Shown: positions 62,640 through 64,000 of the stretch, piece by piece
How the letters are laid out: every line of letters begins with the position of its first letter
Position numbering within the stretch: position 1 is the first letter of the stretch
Assembly (NCBI GenBank): GCA_024236215.1
Contig: JACKKX010000003.1
Location: 186,001-250,000, forward strand
Direction: 5' to 3'
Origin: Novosphingobium sp.
Lineage (GTDB): Bacteria; Pseudomonadota; Alphaproteobacteria; Sphingomonadales; Sphingomonadaceae
DNA: 64,000 nucleotides
Made by a program: the position numbers and the translations under genes
Notes under the pieces: generated by a model
The model's input: only the letters and a program-made list of their open reading frames with translations
The model's database searches: none
Told to the model about the DNA's origin: nothing

Positions 62640-64000
62640 TTATGGGCGAAGCGGCCCCCAGGCGGGGTCCGAACCATCGACGGGAGTGTCAAGCTTGCGC
62701 TCGTTGCGGCCGGTCAGATCGACCTGCCACACCCCGGTCTTGCCGCTGCCCCGCGCGGTACGGAAGAACTGAATGATCCGCCCGTTGGGGGCCCAGGTGG
62801 GAGCCTCATCCTGCCAGGCGTCGGTCAGATAGCGCAGCGAGCCGCCCGAAGGGTCCATCACCGCGATGCGCAGGTTCCCGGCGATGTGGGTGAAGGCGAT
62901 CTGATCGCCGCGCGGGCTCCATTCGGGGGTGGCCGAGCGCCCGCCGAAGAAGCTGATCCGGCGCTGCTTGGTGCCATCGGCGTTCATCACATAGACCTGC
63001 TGGCTGCCCGAGCGGTCGCTTTCGAACACGATCCGGCTGCCATCGGGCGAGAACGAACCGCCAATATCGATTCCGGGAGATGTGGTGAGCTTGATCGCCG
63101 CGCCGCCCGCCGAAGGCATCTTGTAGATATCGGTGTTGCCCGCGATCGCCATCGAATAGAGCACCCACTTGCCGTCTGGCGACCAGCGCGGCGCAAATAG
63201 CGGGTTACTGGCCTTGAGCAGCAGCCGCTGGGTGTTGCTTTCCAGATCGTAGATGTAGATCCGTGGCTGGCCGTTGTAATAGCTCAGGTAGAGGATCGAC
63301 TTGTAATCGGGTGAATAGCGCGGGGTCAGCGCGGTTGCCTGCCCGGTGGTGAGATAGCGGTGGTTGGCCCCGTCCGAATCCATGATCGCCAGGCGCTTGA
63401 TCCGGTGATCCTTGGGGCCGGTTTCGGCGATATAGGCGATCCGGCTGTCGAAGAACGGGTTCTCGCCCGAAAGGCGCGCATAGACCATGTCGGCGCACTT
63501 GTGCGCGGCGCGGCGCCATTCGCCGGGCGGCACGGTCCACCCTGCCTTGCCCAGCTGCTGGTTCAATGCGACGTCATAGAGATAGCACCCAACGGTCACT
63601 TGACCGCTACTCTCCGCACGCACGAAGCCCTGCACCAGCATGTCGGCGCGGCGCCCTGCCCAGGTGGGATAGTCCGGCGCCTGGATCTGCCCCAGTTCCG
63701 GGCGCGGCAGCCGCTCGGGCCCGGTCGGCTTGAACAGGCCGTTGTTCTTGAGATCGCCGGTTATCACCTGCGCCAGCGCCAGCCCCAGCTGACCGGTCGA
63801 TCCGGCGCTGGTCTGGGTGGCGACATCGGCATTGGTGGCAAAGGCGGGGATGGCGATGCCCAGATCCTGCCAATCGCTGTCGTCGGACACGGTGACGTCA
63901 ATTCCCTGGCCCTCGGCGGGCGGGGCCACTGGCGGCGCGGCGTCCTGGGCGATCGCGGCGCCCGACAGCAACGCTGCGAGCAGGATGGTCGGAATGGTTT
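62640..64000 (-). CDS. tolB: Tol-Pal system protein TolB (5' end beyond the window)
   Basis: At least 453 residues; the frame stays open to the right edge, reading TIPTILLAALLSGAAIAQDA, part of a signal peptide, so the start codon lies outside. The N-terminal amino-peptide domain (DDSDWQDLGIAIPAFATN) is followed by the six-bladed propeller with repeated motifs: ALTPRYSPDYKSILYLSY, LFAPRWSPDGKWVLYS, DIGGSFSPDGSRIVFESD, TPEWSPRGDQIAFTH, APTWAPNGRIIQF. Periplasmic partner of Pal and TolA in outer-membrane constriction. Confidence 0.96.
   Translation of the reverse strand, partial: TIPTILLAALLSGAAIAQDAAPPVAPPAEGQGIDVTVSDDSDWQDLGIAIPAFATNADVATQTSAGSTGQLGLALAQVITGDLKNNGLFKPTGPERLPRPELGQIQAPDYPTWAGRRADMLVQGFVRAESSGQVTVGCYLYDVALNQQLGKAGWTVPPGEWRRAAHKCADMVYARLSGENPFFDSRIAYIAETGPKDHRIKRLAIMDSDGANHRYLTTGQATALTPRYSPDYKSILYLSYYNGQPRIYIYDLESNTQRLLLKASNPLFAPRWSPDGKWVLYSMAIAGNTDIYKMPSAGGAAIKLTTSPGIDIGGSFSPDGSRIVFESDRSGSQQVYVMNADGTKQRRISFFGGRSATPEWSPRGDQIAFTHIAGNLRIAVMDPSGGSLRYLTDAWQDEAPTWAPNGRIIQFFRTARGSGKTGVWQVDLTGRNERKLDTPVDGSDPAWGPLRP

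Overview
This 64 kb window is a GC-rich chromosomal segment of an alphaproteobacterium, most likely a sphingomonad (Sphingomonadaceae or Erythrobacteraceae). The pointers are gene content and arrangement: a tolB-pal pair, a CrtI-type carotenoid desaturase, a MoxR/DUF58/DUF4350/SpoIIM/RDD cluster, an alphaproteobacterial two-subunit biotin carboxylase/carboxyltransferase pair, a ligase-associated nuclease (PdeM), a single bifunctional Rsh and ispG of the MEP pathway. Assignments come from reading the sequence; no database search was run.

Layout. Positions 1-2222 are one edge of a decayed genomic island: a hypothetical gene and a tyrosine integrase, both cut by an IS3-family (IS407-type) element, next to tRNA-Gly. 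Positions 2280-5161 hold a leftward catabolic operon (flavin monooxygenase, hotdog thioesterase, SDR). Positions 5303-21797 carry a GNAT, crtI, a LOG-family gene, pheA, the MoxR cluster, more GNATs, ispG, a retropepsin-like protease, a DMT transporter and two L,D-transpeptidases. A dead IS6-type remnant lies at about 22.1-22.5 kb. Positions 22643-39466 return to housekeeping and metabolism: a dicarboxylate symporter, glmM-DUF1272-thiD, a LOG gene, tRNA-Gln, ppx, rlmE, a two-haem cytochrome c, the acyl-CoA carboxylase pair, GST, glpD, an MFS carrier, dinB, a NUDIX hydrolase and a membrane protein.

Positions 39.7-50.1 kb are a nest of insertion sequences. An IS21-type element has an amber-interrupted istA. 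A tandem pair of IS1595-type transposase genes (one apparently lacking its catalytic residues) is broken by an IS256-type element in the first gene and by a second, seemingly identical copy of the IS407-type element in the second. Then come an isolated 3-hydroxyacyl-CoA dehydrogenase gene, an IS407 remnant with an in-frame catalytic deletion, and an IS3-family element with 27-bp inverted repeats. The two full IS407 copies are direct repeats 45,225 bp apart. Between this nest and tRNA-Ser (50.1-52.4 kb) lies a lower-GC cargo: three uncharacterised envelope-protein genes behind a strongly structured leader, a 10-bp-closed multi-branch fold followed by hairpins that bury the Shine-Dalgarno of a TTG start. 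I consider this leader, and the paired transposase genes, the most interesting undescribed items.

Positions 52.7-64.0 kb are core genome: a cyclophilin-type isomerase, DUF1905, a VOC protein, rsh, mlaA, hemF, pdeM, infC (probable ATA start), a PLP-dependent sulfur-amino-acid enzyme behind an SD-sequestering leader, a J-domain protein, pal and tolB (running off the right edge).
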